A program made the translations under genes and the position numbers. From positions 186,001 through 250,000 of the forward strand of contig NZ_JAKHEX010000001.1 of the NCBI RefSeq assembly GCF_023130475.1: a stretch of DNA of 64,000 nt. Reading direction: 5' to 3'. Positions 1-8,404 of the stretch are shown one piece after another. The stretch is from Aciditerrimonas ferrireducens. GTDB lineage: Bacteria; Actinomycetota; Acidimicrobiia; Acidimicrobiales; UBA8190. The notes under the pieces were generated by a model that worked only from the letters and a program-made list of their open reading frames with translations, had not been told where the DNA came from and did no database searches. Within the stretch, counting starts at the first letter, position 1. The number at the start of each line of letters is the position of its first letter.

Positions 1-483
1 CGCTACCTGCGCTGGCGGTCCCCTGGGGGTGCCGAGGACCTGGCCCAGGAGACCTGGCTGGCCGTCGCTCGGGGGCTTCCCCGCTTCGAGGGCGGGGTGA
101 GCGAGTTCCGGGCCTGGCTCTTCGCCATCGCCCGCCGGAAGCTCGTGGACGAGCAGCGCGCCGCGCTGCGCCGGCCGCGGAGCGAGCCGTGGCCGGCGCG
201 CGACGAGCCGGGAACCCTGGTGCTCGACCCGGGGCAGGACCCCGGGGACCTGGTGGCCGGGGAGCTCGACGCCCAGCGGGCAGTGGCCGCGCTCACGGAG
301 CACCTGAGCGAGGAGGTTGCGGAGGTGGTGGTGCTGCGGGTGGTGGCCGGGCTGAGCGTGGAGCAAGTGGCCGCCCTGACCGGCCGCTCGCCCGGGGCGA
401 TCCGGGTCCTTCAGCACCGGGCCCTGCGGAAGCTCGCCCGGGCCCTCGGGCCGACCGGCTCCCTGGAGGCGCAAGAGGCGTGA
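1..483 (+). CDS. ECF-type RNA polymerase sigma factor, 5' end outside window
   Basis: Sigma-70 family regulator that directs RNA polymerase to a specific promoter set. The frame is open from base 1, so the start lies to the left of the window. Visible parts are the end of region 2 (EDLAQETWLAVARGL, then FRAWLFAIARRKLVDEQR, the -10 recognition part) and region 4 (VVAGLSVEQVAALTGRSPGAI, a helix-turn-helix for the -35 box, followed by VLQHRALRKLARAL). The downstream gene starts 13 bases after the stop and encodes a single-pass membrane protein of anti-sigma style, so the pair is probably a sigma/anti-sigma operon. The ECF group cannot be assigned without the N-terminus. Confidence 0.9.
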   Translation, partial: RYLRWRSPGGAEDLAQETWLAVARGLPRFEGGVSEFRAWLFAIARRKLVDEQRAALRRPRSEPWPARDEPGTLVLDPGQDPGDLVAGELDAQRAVAALTEHLSEEVAEVVVLRVVAGLSVEQVAALTGRSPGAIRVLQHRALRKLARALGPTGSLEAQEA

Positions 484-496
484 GGACGGTAACGCG

Positions 497-1804
497 ATGG
501 CCGGCTGGAGCGATCTCCCTGGTGCGATGGCTTTCCCGCCGCTGAACGACGCCACGATCGAGGCCCTGTTGGAGGGCCGGCTGCAACCGGAGGACGCACC
601 GCCGGGCCTCCGACACCTGGCGGCCACGGTCCAAGCGGCCAAGGCCCCGGGACAGGCTGCCGAACTGGCCAGCCAGCACCAGGTGGTCTCGGCCATGGTG
701 GCGACCCTGAAGGCGGCGGGAGGGGCATCGGTCGGCACCCAGGCGGCCAGGACGGCCGCGACGAGCGGGAGGAAGACGATGCTCGGGAAGCTCCTCACCA
801 TGAAGGCGGCGGCCGCTGCCCTCGGCACCGCGGTCGTGGCCGGCGGCGCCGCGGCGGCCGCCGGCGCCCTGCCCGGACCCCTGCAGCAGGCGGCGGCCAG
901 CGCCGGCAAGGTGATCGGGCTGAGCTTGCCGAGCGGGACCGGGAGCAGCTCGGGTGGAACCAGCAGCGGATCGGGGACCGAAGGGACCGGACCCACGGGG
1001 AGCGGTTCCACAGGGACGGGCAGCAGCAGCGGTACCGGCACGGGATCGGGCGCCACGGGCAGTACCAGCACTGGCGCGACGTCGACGGGCACGACCAGCG
1101 GAGCCTCGAGCTCGGGTGGGACTGTCGGCGGCGGTGTGGGTCCGACCATCGGTGGTCCCTCGACCTTTGGCCTGTGCACCGCCTACCTCGCTAGTCACGG
1201 GTCCTCGGGCAGCACCGGCTCGTCGGGCAGTGCGAGCTCGTCGACGAGCACGGGGACGAGCGCCGGGGGATCGAGCACGACCAGCACGGGGAGCAGCGAG
1301 CCGGTGCCCTTCGCCAACCTGGCGCAGGCGGCCGCCGCCCAGGGCGAGAGCGTGACGGACTACTGCGAGGCCGTCGTGGCCACCCACCCGGGTGAGGACC
1401 GTGGGGCCGGCAACGCTGCGTCGAGCGGCCCCTCGACCAGCCATGACCAGGGCCAGTCCTCGGATCGGGGCCAGTCCGGTGGGCACGCAACTGACGGGAC
1501 CGATCAGGGCCAGCCGGCATCGACGCCTCCTGGCGCTGGCGAGGGTCAGGCGCACGGCAACCAGCCGAACGGCGACGGCCAGCTGAGCCAGAACGCCTCG
1601 GCGGGCGCCGGGCAGGGAGCTGACGGGCGAGGTGGTGTGACGACCAGCGGTGGAGCGCCGAGCGGCAATGTGAACGGCGACGGGTCAGCTGGGGGATCGG
1701 CTGGCTCGGCGGGCGAGCCGGGGACAAGCGCCCCGGGCTCGGCCGCTCAGTCGGGCCACGGGGCGGGCCAGGGCGACGGCGCCTCGCAGCGCGGGGACCA
1801 CTGA
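497..1804 (+). CDS. Ser/Gly/Thr-rich single-pass membrane protein, probable anti-sigma regulator
   Basis: 435 residues. Residues 1-90 form a cytoplasmic part with LEGRLQPEDAPPGLRHLA, a style I know from actinobacterial membrane proteins encoded beside sigma factors. A hydrophobic Ala/Gly segment at about residues 98-118 can cross the membrane. The rest is low-complexity Ser/Gly/Thr (residues about 135-220), a short ordered part with two cysteines (FGLCTAYLASHGSS and SVTDYCEAVVATHPG), and a Gly/Ser/Gln/Asp-rich C-terminus that would lie outside. No HxxxCxxC zinc motif is seen. The start ATG follows GAGGACGG. The partner role is inferred from position and topology; a sugar-linked surface protein is the alternative. 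Confidence 0.7.
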   Translation: MAGWSDLPGAMAFPPLNDATIEALLEGRLQPEDAPPGLRHLAATVQAAKAPGQAAELASQHQVVSAMVATLKAAGGASVGTQAARTAATSGRKTMLGKLLTMKAAAAALGTAVVAGGAAAAAGALPGPLQQAAASAGKVIGLSLPSGTGSSSGGTSSGSGTEGTGPTGSGSTGTGSSSGTGTGSGATGSTSTGATSTGTTSGASSSGGTVGGGVGPTIGGPSTFGLCTAYLASHGSSGSTGSSGSASSSTSTGTSAGGSSTTSTGSSEPVPFANLAQAAAAQGESVTDYCEAVVATHPGEDRGAGNAASSGPSTSHDQGQSSDRGQSGGHATDGTDQGQPASTPPGAGEGQAHGNQPNGDGQLSQNASAGAGQGADGRGGVTTSGGAPSGNVNGDGSAGGSAGSAGEPGTSAPGSAAQSGHGAGQGDGASQRGDH

Positions 1805-1861
1805 GCACCGGGTCGGCCCCGGGGGATCGGGGGGCTGGGGGGCCGGGCCGTCTTGATCCGC

Positions 1862-3997
1862 TCAGGCGGCCAGGACGGCCCGGGCTCCCGTCACGATGTC
1901 CTCCACCTGCGGGAGGACGGTGGCCTCGAGCTCGGGGGCGTAGGGCACCCAGAGGTCAGGGGCGGTGACCCGACGGACGGGGGCGTCGAGGGACCAGAAG
2001 CACTCCTGAGCGGCGAAGGCCGCCACCTCGGCCCCAAATCCGCAGGTGAGGACGTCCTCGTGGACGACGAGGAGCCGGCCGGTGCGGCGGACGGAGTCGG
2101 CGACGAGCTCCCGGTCCCAGGGCACGAGGGTCCGCAGGTCGATGACCTCCACGTCGGCCTCGTCGGCGGCTTCCAGGCGGCGGGCGGCCTCCAGGCAGAG
2201 CCGGACGGTGGCCCCCCAGGTGACGATGGTGAGGTCCTGGCCGGGCCGGACGACGGCGGCCTGCCCGAAGGGCAGCTGCCAGGAGGCCTCGGGGAAGGGA
2301 TCGGCGCAGTCCCGCTGGCGGTAGAGGTGCTTGTGCTCGAGGAAGAGCACGGGGTCCTCGCCGGTCAGGGCGCTGCGGAGCAGACCGACGGCGTCAGCGG
2401 CCCGGGAAGGGAAGGCGATGCGGAGGCCCGGGACGTGGGCCAGGATCGCCTCGCCGCTTTGGGAGTGCCAGATGGCCCCGCCCTTCAAGTAGCCGCCGAT
2501 GGGCACCCGGATGACGGCCGGGCAGGCGAAGGCGCCGTTGGAGCGCCACCGGAGGGTGGCGAGCTCGGAGCGGAGCTGCTGCATGGCCGGCCAGAGGTAG
2601 TCGAAGAACTGGATCTCGGCGACCGGGCGCAGGCCCCGCAGGGCCTGGCCGACCGCCCGGCCGACGATGTTGGCCTCGGCGAGGGGCGTGTTGTAGCAGC
2701 GGGCCGAGCCGAAGCGGCGCTGGAGTCCCCGGGTGACCCCGAAGACCCCGCCCTTGCCCTCGACCTCCGCCAGGAGGCCCTCGTCGGCGTCGGCCACGTC
2801 CTCCCCGAAGACCACGATGCGCTCGTCGGCGGCCATGCGCTCGAAGAGGGTGGCCCGGATGGCCTCGGCGAGGACCAGGGGCTCGGTGCCCTCGCCTGTG
2901 GGGGGCGCGGCGGGCGCTGGGACGGGGGAAGCCGAGGGGGCCCTCGGCGAGGAGCCCTCGGCGAAGAGATGGAGGTGGACTCGCGCCGGGTCCGGCCGCG
3001 GGGCGGCGAGGGCCGCGTCGGCTGCGGCTGCCACCTCTGCCCGTGCCTGGCGGCGGATGGCGTCGAGCTGCTCGGCGTTGGCCAGGCCGGCAGCGAGGAG
3101 GGCGGCGGCGAAGCACTCGATGGGGTCGTGGCGGGCCTCCTCGGCCAGCTCGGCCCCCGGGCGGTACTTGGCTTGGCTGTCGGCCGAGGAGTGGGAGTAG
3201 GGGCGGGTCACCCGGGCGTGGATGAGGCCCGGCCCTTCCCCGGCCCTGACCCGGGCGACGGCCTGGGCCGCGGTCCGACGGCACTCGGCGTAGTCCCAGC
3301 CGTCGCAGCGGCTGACGGCCAGGCCCCGGAAGCCTTGGACGAGCTCGGAGATCGGGGCCGGGGCCTGATCCGCGGCCCGGACCGAGATGGCGTAGCCGTT
3401 GTCGGCGACGAGGTAGAGGACGGGGAGATGGAGCCGGCAGGCGGTGTTCAGGCTCTCCCAGAACTCGCCTTCGGAGGTGGCCCCGTCGCCGAGGGACACG
3501 TAGACGACCTCGTCCCCGGCGGCGTGGAGGCCGGCGGCGAGGAGCTCGGGTCGCCGGACGAGGTAGCGGCCGGCCTCGGCGCAGCCGACGGCCGGCAGGC
3601 ACTGGCTGCCGGTCGGGCTCGACTGGCTGACGATGTGGCGGGCCCGGTCCCCGAAGTGGCAGGGCATCTGCCGGCCCCCCGAGGCCGGGTCGAGGGCGGA
3701 GCCGACCGCCTGGAGGAGCAGGTCGAGCGGGCTGACCCCGAGGGCCAGCACGAGCGCCCGGTCGCGGTAGTAGGGGAAGAACCAGTCCGAGCCGGGTCGG
3801 AGCGCCCGGGCCACGGCGGTCAGGAGGACCTCGTGGCCGGCCCCGGAGATCTGGAAGAAGACCTTGCTCTGCTTCTGGAGCAGGATCTCCCGGTCGTCGA
3901 GCGCCCGGGAACGGCAGCAGGTCGCGAAGTCCTCCAGGAGCTCTTGGACCGGAAAGCCGGCTAGCGGGTCGGCGACCTGGTCCGGGGCGATCACCAT
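1862..3997 (-). CDS. 2-oxoacid dehydrogenase E1, alpha and beta subunits fused
   Basis: 711-residue thiamine-diphosphate enzyme that would decarboxylate a branched-chain 2-oxoacid or pyruvate and pass the acyl group to a lipoyl E2. The N-terminal half is E1-alpha: YYRDRALVLALG, the ThDP motif GDGATSEGEFWESLNTA ending in VADNGYAIS, and YSHSSADSQAKYR near the phosphorylation-loop position of animal E1. A Pro/Ala linker lies at about residues 355-375. The second half is E1-beta: VFGEDVADADEG, YNTPLAEANIVG, FFDYLWPAMQQL, VIRVPIGGY, EHKHLYR. ATG 3997 was chosen because a GAGGGGGAGGGGG ribosome site precedes it; ATG 4021 is possible. No E2 or E3 gene lies in the window, so the substrate is undecided. 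The fused layout is known in other bacteria. Confidence 0.9.
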   Translation of the reverse strand: MVIAPDQVADPLAGFPVQELLEDFATCCRSRALDDREILLQKQSKVFFQISGAGHEVLLTAVARALRPGSDWFFPYYRDRALVLALGVSPLDLLLQAVGSALDPASGGRQMPCHFGDRARHIVSQSSPTGSQCLPAVGCAEAGRYLVRRPELLAAGLHAAGDEVVYVSLGDGATSEGEFWESLNTACRLHLPVLYLVADNGYAISVRAADQAPAPISELVQGFRGLAVSRCDGWDYAECRRTAAQAVARVRAGEGPGLIHARVTRPYSHSSADSQAKYRPGAELAEEARHDPIECFAAALLAAGLANAEQLDAIRRQARAEVAAAADAALAAPRPDPARVHLHLFAEGSSPRAPSASPVPAPAAPPTGEGTEPLVLAEAIRATLFERMAADERIVVFGEDVADADEGLLAEVEGKGGVFGVTRGLQRRFGSARCYNTPLAEANIVGRAVGQALRGLRPVAEIQFFDYLWPAMQQLRSELATLRWRSNGAFACPAVIRVPIGGYLKGGAIWHSQSGEAILAHVPGLRIAFPSRAADAVGLLRSALTGEDPVLFLEHKHLYRQRDCADPFPEASWQLPFGQAAVVRPGQDLTIVTWGATVRLCLEAARRLEAADEADVEVIDLRTLVPWDRELVADSVRRTGRLLVVHEDVLTCGFGAEVAAFAAQECFWSLDAPVRRVTAPDLWVPYAPELEATVLPQVEDIVTGARAVLAA

Positions 3998-4279
3998 GGC
4001 CCACCCCCTCCCCCTCGGCATCCTCGGCCCCCGGCGGCCGGGTTGCCGGGGTGCCCCTGGGACCGAGGCTAGCCCGCGGGGGTGGGGACCGGCGGGAGCC
4101 GGGGTTCGGGGCAGCTTGACCATCTCGGTGACCGACCCCCATAGTGGGGGGCGGCCGTCACCGAGCTCTCGTCGACCCGCAGGAGGCCTGTCCATGGAGG
4201 TCCCGGCCGTGCTGAAGCGGTGCTGGCCGGCCCCCTGCTCCCCGGACAGTGGTGTGCAGCGGGGGAGGGGCGCGGGGCG

Positions 4280-5218
4280 ATGAGCGCGTCGCTGCTCTAC
4301 GCCTTCAGCCTGGGGCTGGTAGCCGCTTTGAACCCCTGCGGCTTCCCGCTGCTCCCCGCCTACCTGACCGGGTTCGTGGACGGTGGGGCCGGCGGGACCT
4401 GGACGGCCCGAACCGGCCGGGCCCTGGCCGCCGGGGCGGCGGTGACCCTGGGTTTCCTGGCGGTCCTCCTGCCCCTCGGAGCCCTGGTCGCCGGGGGGGT
4501 CCACGTGGTGCTGGGCTGGGTGCCCTGGGCCATGATCCCCTTCGGCCTGCTGCTCGTGGCCGTCGGGGCCCTGACCGCCGCGGGCCGGCCCCTCAAGGTG
4601 ACCGTGCCGGTGGTGCCGGTCGGCCGGGCCCGGGGCCGGTGGTCCCAGATGGTGCTCTTCGGGGTTGCCTACGCCGTGGCCTCCCTCTCCTGCGCCTTGC
4701 CGGTGTTCGTGGCCGGGGTGACCGGCACGGTGGCCCAGCGGGGCGTGGCCCAGGGGGTGGCCGACTTCCTGGCCTACGCCCTCGGCATGGGCCTGCTGCT
4801 GGCGGTCGCCGCGTTGGTGGTGGCCCACCTGGGTGCCCCGACCCTGCGGCGGGTCCGGCGGCTCGGGCCCCTGCTGCAGCGGCTGGTGGGGGTGGTGCTG
4901 GTGGCGGTCGGCGCCTACCTCGTCTACTACTGGGCGAGCTTCGAGGCCGACGGGCGGACCGTGCCGGGGCTGGTCCGGGCGGTCGAGCGGGTCCAGTCGA
5001 CCCTAGTGGCCTGGCTCTCGGGGGCGGTCCGGCCGGTGGGGGCCGGGCTCGTGGTGCTGGTGGCCCTGGCCCTCTTGGCCCTCCTCGTGCGGGGTGGCTC
5101 AGCCCGCCAGACCGAACCAGCGATCCCGGTGCGGGAAGAGGTAGCGGTCGGTGACCGTGGCCAGCACCCGGCGGGCGTCGTCGAAGCGGTCGGCCACGGT
5201 GGCGAGGACCCGCAGTGA
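4280..5218 (+). CDS. ccdA: CcdA/DsbD-type thiol-disulfide membrane transporter
   Basis: 312-residue polytopic membrane protein that would pass reducing equivalents from the cytoplasm to outer thiol proteins, as in cytochrome c maturation. The two redox cysteines are in the expected first and fourth membrane segments: LNPCGFPLLPAYLTG and VASLSCALPVFVAGV. About seven to eight hydrophobic segments are visible, the last being LVVLVALALLALLV. The final 40 residues are hydrophilic, unlike the family, and are antisense to the 3' end of the convergent gene, so the stop may have drifted. No ResB, CcsA or thioredoxin partner is adjacent. ATG 4280 follows GGGGAGGGGCGCGGGGCG. Confidence 0.85.
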   Translation: MSASLLYAFSLGLVAALNPCGFPLLPAYLTGFVDGGAGGTWTARTGRALAAGAAVTLGFLAVLLPLGALVAGGVHVVLGWVPWAMIPFGLLLVAVGALTAAGRPLKVTVPVVPVGRARGRWSQMVLFGVAYAVASLSCALPVFVAGVTGTVAQRGVAQGVADFLAYALGMGLLLAVAALVVAHLGAPTLRRVRRLGPLLQRLVGVVLVAVGAYLVYYWASFEADGRTVPGLVRAVERVQSTLVAWLSGAVRPVGAGLVVLVALALLALLVRGGSARQTEPAIPVREEVAVGDRGQHPAGVVEAVGHGGEDPQ

Positions 5219-6088
5219 GCGGGTGAGGGGCTCCGGCACGCTCGCCAGGGCCGCCCGGTAGGCGCGGCGGCCGATCTCCTCGAGGAGGGCCACGGCGCTG
5301 GCGTCGCCCATGCCCGGCAGGCCGGCCAAGGTGGGGGCGTTGGCGGTGTCGCCGAGCCGGGCTCCGGTCAGGCGGGCCAGGCGCTCGGCGTCGAGGGGCG
5401 AGAAGCCCCGGCGGGCGACGGCGTCGGGGAAGACCCCGGTGGAGAAGAGGGCCAGGTCGCCGAGGCGTCTGAGCACCCCGGGACGCTCAGCCGGCGGGGC
5501 CAGGGCCACGAGCTCGGCCATCCGCACCGGGTCGAGCTCGGAGAAGCGGCGGCGGCGGAGGCCCCGGCGGGTGGCCACCCAGACGGCGCCACTGGCGACG
5601 TGGGTGTAGGACGCCAGGAGCTCGGCCAAGAAGAGTCGGTGGGCGGGGTCGGCCAGGAGCTGACGGAGGGGCTCGACATCGAAGACCGGGGCACGGTGGC
5701 GGGGGCCCAGCCATTCCCAGGTGAAGCTGGCCCGTTGGAGGCTCTGCGCCACCTGCTCGAGGGCCACCGCGAAGACCGCGAAGGGCGAGCAGGCAGCGAA
5801 AGGCTCGGCCCCGAGGGGCAGGGCCTGGCCGGGGGGGTCGCCAGGGCGCGACGCCGGCGGACCGTCCTCGGGCGTAGCCGGCTGGGGACCGAGGACCAGC
5901 TGGGCGAGCGAGGGGTCCCCGAGGGCCTCGAGGAGCCGCCTGGGTTCCTGACGCAGGACCCGGCGGAGGCTGCCGACGTCCTTCGACCCGGTCCCGGCCA
6001 GGGCTCGGGTCTCGGCCAGCAGGGCCAGGTCGGCGTCCGTCAGGTGCTGGAGGTACCCCTCGACGACGCTGCGGAGCGGCACGTCCAT
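5099..6088 (-). CDS. Unrecognised 329-residue protein
   Basis: I do not recognise a family. The protein is soluble, rich in Leu, Ala and Arg, and mostly helical in appearance. A variable Pro/Gly linker (about residues 70-92) divides a short N-terminal helical part from a longer conserved-looking part containing FTWEWLGPRHRAPVFDVEPL, YTHVASGAVWVATRRGLRRR, a segment LPGMGDASAVALLEEIG that resembles a Gly-rich turn, and the C-terminus VTDRYLFPHRDRWFGLAG. There is no signal peptide. A TACCCT box ends 7 bases before the ATG, suggesting a leaderless message. Its last 120 bases overlap ccdA in antisense. Reading-frame length and GC-biased third positions support it being coding. Confidence 0.7.
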   Translation of the reverse strand: MDVPLRSVVEGYLQHLTDADLALLAETRALAGTGSKDVGSLRRVLRQEPRRLLEALGDPSLAQLVLGPQPATPEDGPPASRPGDPPGQALPLGAEPFAACSPFAVFAVALEQVAQSLQRASFTWEWLGPRHRAPVFDVEPLRQLLADPAHRLFLAELLASYTHVASGAVWVATRRGLRRRRFSELDPVRMAELVALAPPAERPGVLRRLGDLALFSTGVFPDAVARRGFSPLDAERLARLTGARLGDTANAPTLAGLPGMGDASAVALLEEIGRRAYRAALASVPEPLTRSLRVLATVADRFDDARRVLATVTDRYLFPHRDRWFGLAG

Positions 6089-6095
6089 GCTTGGG

Positions 6096-6101
6096 AGGGT
6101 A
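6096..6101 (-). promoter_or_regulatory. -10 box (TACCCT), leaderless start for the 6088 gene
   Basis: TACCCT on the minus strand, then 7 bases, then the ATG at 6088. A start of transcription 7 bases after a -10 would coincide with the A of the start codon. No good -35 is visible. Confidence 0.5.
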
Positions 6102-6136
6102 GCGAGCCCGGTGCGCAGCGGGGCGCTGGGCGGGGG

Positions 6137-8404
6137 TCAGGGGCTGTTCGAAGCCAGGTGGGTGCTGGTGCTCGAGGTGGTGCTGGTGCTCGAGGTGGTG
6201 CTGGTGCTCGAGGTGGTGCTGGTGCTCAAGGTGGTGCTGGTGCTCAAGGTGGTGCTGGTGCTCAAGGTGGTGCTGGTGCTCGAGGTGGTGCTGGTGCTCG
6301 AGGTGGTGCTGGTGCTCGAGGTGGTGCTGGTGCTCGAGGTGGTGCTGGTGCTCGAGGTGGTGCTGGTGCTCAAGGTGGTCGAAACGTCGGAAGCGACGCC
6401 AGAGGATTGGTTCTGGACGAACACGATCGTGAGCCGAGCGGTGTTGGCCGGTTCTCGAAGGCTCAGTTGGGCGACAAATGACGGGCTGAGATCCCAGGGC
6501 AAAGAAGGCTGCCCGGTCACGAACGTACCCCCGACTTGGACGACAGAGCCTCGGAACAGGAACGTTCCTTGGAGAGCAGGGGTACCGGGTTCACTAGGAG
6601 GGGTTGTCGAATCGTTCCCGACGGTCCCAACCAGGGTCCCAACAAGCTGGACGACGTCGCCATCGGGTCCAGTGAGGTCGACCGCCAAGAGACCGCCTCC
6701 CTGGCGAAAGCACGTTCCTGCGTCGACGATTAGCGTATTGCTTACTGCACTCAAAGTCGGTGAGGTGCCGAACCAGCCGACAGTCGAGAACGTCGGTTGG
6801 GTGCCGACCGACGTGAGATTGGCCGGGGTGGTCTGCACCCACTCGTCGAGTTCGCCGGATTGGATCGCCGGTGTGACCGTTGGGGTGGTGGCGAGGGTGA
6901 ATCCGGGGACGTCACCGCAGCGACCCGGAGGCAGAGCGTCTGACGTCGCCCTGCCCCCGGTCTCGGGTGCCGGAGGAGCAGTGGTCCCGGATCCGGCCGA
7001 AGCAGCCGATGCGCTCGTTCCCGAGGTCGTTGTGTCCGCGACTTGGCGTTCCCCGGCTGTGGCCTGGTGGGCCCGAAGGCCGTTGGCCTGGTTGCTTGAC
7101 CCGAGGGTCTGGGCGGTCGACGGTGACGTCGTGGAATTAGTGCCGGTCCCTTCGGCAGCAAGCAGAACCCACGCTGGTGCATCGCTGAGCCACTGAGTCG
7201 ACGAGCTGGCCAGAGCGCTCCCGCTTGCGGACGACGACTGTTGTCCTCCCGAGGGCGATCCCGGGGAGATCAGGGGATTGTCATTCGGTGATGGGTTCCC
7301 CGACGACGAGCTGCCTGGCGAGGGCGGTGTGGCGTGCAGCGAAGGGTCCTCGGATCCAGTGACCACAGGCCGTGACGACACTGGTGCTCGAGATCCCTCG
7401 GTAGAGCGAGCGGGCCGTGCCGGGCGTGCGGGCATGACGAGGACGGAGGCCGAGGCAAGGGTTGCGGCGAGTCCGACCAGCAAGGAGCCCTTCCCCGGGG
7501 TTGCGGCCGAGAGGGCGCCGACTGCGGACTGCACAGTCGGCGAGGCCATGACCTGGGCAATGAACGGTGACCAGCCTGCACTGGCGTTCGAGGCGATCGG
7601 AGCTGCGGTGCCGACCAGTGAAGCTTGTCCCCCACCAACGCATGAGGCCGACTGCGCCACGACATGTCCCGCTACTACGGACGAGCGGCCTCCAGGACTC
7701 CCACCGGGGCACCCGCTCGGGGGTCGGTGAAGCAGGTGGAGCGCTCGCAGAAGCAGACCGCCTGCTCGGCGTGGCGCTGTCAGAACGAGCGTTCCGAGGG
7801 CTCCGACATGACCGAGTCGACGACGCAGGTTGTTCCGGGCTCGTTGCACCCTCGTACGGGCGTTGTCCTCCGAGATGCCGAGTCGGTTGGCGATGGCACG
7901 GTACGAGAGGTCATCGAGCGCTCTCAGTTGGAAGGCCAGCCGCTGGGCTTCCGGCAGGGTCGCGAGCGCCTCGCGAACCATCGCCAGCTTGACCGGGTCG
8001 CCAACGGACTCGCTGGGGTCGGTGAGGGAAGCGGGTTGATCGAGAAGAGAATGATTTGTGCTCCACGAGGTGTTCCTTGCGCGCTGCATGGCCATGTCGT
8101 TGCAGACGTGGACCAGAATTCGGTGCAGCCATGCGCCAAGGCGCCACGTGCCGTCCTGGCCGAAGTGATCGAGGGCCCGGAGAGCGCGGAGAAAGGTTTC
8201 CTGGACAGCGTCCTCGGCTTCCTCGCGCCCAAGGAGAAGGCGCCGGGCCTGGTGGTAGAGACTGCTGTAGTGCCGTCGAACCAGGTCTCCCAGAGCAGAG
8301 GGGTCTCCAGCTCGATGGGCTTCGATGAGCAGTCGATCAGCGAGGTCTGGGTCGTCGGCGTCGTTGCGACCGGCCTGACCGGTTGGACTCGCAATGAGGA
8401 CCAT
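6137..8404 (-). CDS. Sigma factor fused to a membrane segment and a large extracytoplasmic domain
   Basis: 755 residues. Residues about 37-108 are sigma region 2 (AEDAVQETFLRALRALDHFG, WLHRILVHVCNDMAM); residues about 145-198 are region 4 (LPEAQRLAFQLRALDDLSY, ANRLGISEDNARTRVQRAR). After a linker a hydrophobic stretch at about 307-325 (LLVGLAATLASASVLVM) can cross the membrane. Residues 330-520 are Ser/Thr/Pro-rich; about 520-665 look beta-rich (LLAVDLTGPDGDVVQLVG, GTFLFRGSVVQVGGTFV); the end is a 12-fold TTSSTS/TTLSTS repeat. If correct, the sigma domain is tethered to the membrane and could sense an outside signal directly, perhaps through proteolytic release. ATG 8404 follows GGAGAGCGGCGAGC. 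Codon use is less GC-biased than in flanking genes. Some ECF groups are known to carry membrane C-termini; this outer domain I do not recognise. Confidence 0.85.
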   Translation of the reverse strand: MVLIASPTGQAGRNDADDPDLADRLLIEAHRAGDPSALGDLVRRHYSSLYHQARRLLLGREEAEDAVQETFLRALRALDHFGQDGTWRLGAWLHRILVHVCNDMAMQRARNTSWSTNHSLLDQPASLTDPSESVGDPVKLAMVREALATLPEAQRLAFQLRALDDLSYRAIANRLGISEDNARTRVQRARNNLRRRLGHVGALGTLVLTAPRRAGGLLLRALHLLHRPPSGCPGGSPGGRSSVVAGHVVAQSASCVGGGQASLVGTAAPIASNASAGWSPFIAQVMASPTVQSAVGALSAATPGKGSLLVGLAATLASASVLVMPARPARPARSTEGSRAPVSSRPVVTGSEDPSLHATPPSPGSSSSGNPSPNDNPLISPGSPSGGQQSSSASGSALASSSTQWLSDAPAWVLLAAEGTGTNSTTSPSTAQTLGSSNQANGLRAHQATAGERQVADTTTSGTSASAASAGSGTTAPPAPETGGRATSDALPPGRCGDVPGFTLATTPTVTPAIQSGELDEWVQTTPANLTSVGTQPTFSTVGWFGTSPTLSAVSNTLIVDAGTCFRQGGGLLAVDLTGPDGDVVQLVGTLVGTVGNDSTTPPSEPGTPALQGTFLFRGSVVQVGGTFVTGQPSLPWDLSPSFVAQLSLREPANTARLTIVFVQNQSSGVASDVSTTLSTSTTSSTSTTSSTSTTSSTSTTSSTSTTSSTSTTLSTSTTLSTSTTLSTSTTSSTSTTSSTSTTSSTSTHLASNSP
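6161..6376. repeat. 12 tandem copies of an 18-base coding repeat
   Basis: Twelve uninterrupted 18-base units with period GGTGCTGGTGCTCGAGGT on the plus strand. On the minus strand they encode STTSST or STTLST hexapeptides at the C-terminus of the sigma-fusion protein. Variation is a single base (CGA to CAA) that swaps Ser for Leu; units 4-6 and 12 (from the left) carry Leu. No stop occurs in any frame, so antisense frames here look falsely open. Confidence 0.95.

Noticed and set aside
1853-3964. A 703-codon plus-strand frame opposite the E1 gene
   Set aside because: Shadow of the dehydrogenase, which has clear motifs along its length; the translation is Gly/Glu/Val-rich with no domain.
6161-6376. 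CRISPR array
   Set aside because: Repeats are directly adjacent with no spacers and are in frame inside a coding region.
6087-7196. Plus-strand frames with VLEVVLVLEVV or GAGARGGAGAQGG repeats
   Set aside because: The 18-base repeat lacks stops in all six frames; only the minus-strand frame joins to a recognisable protein.
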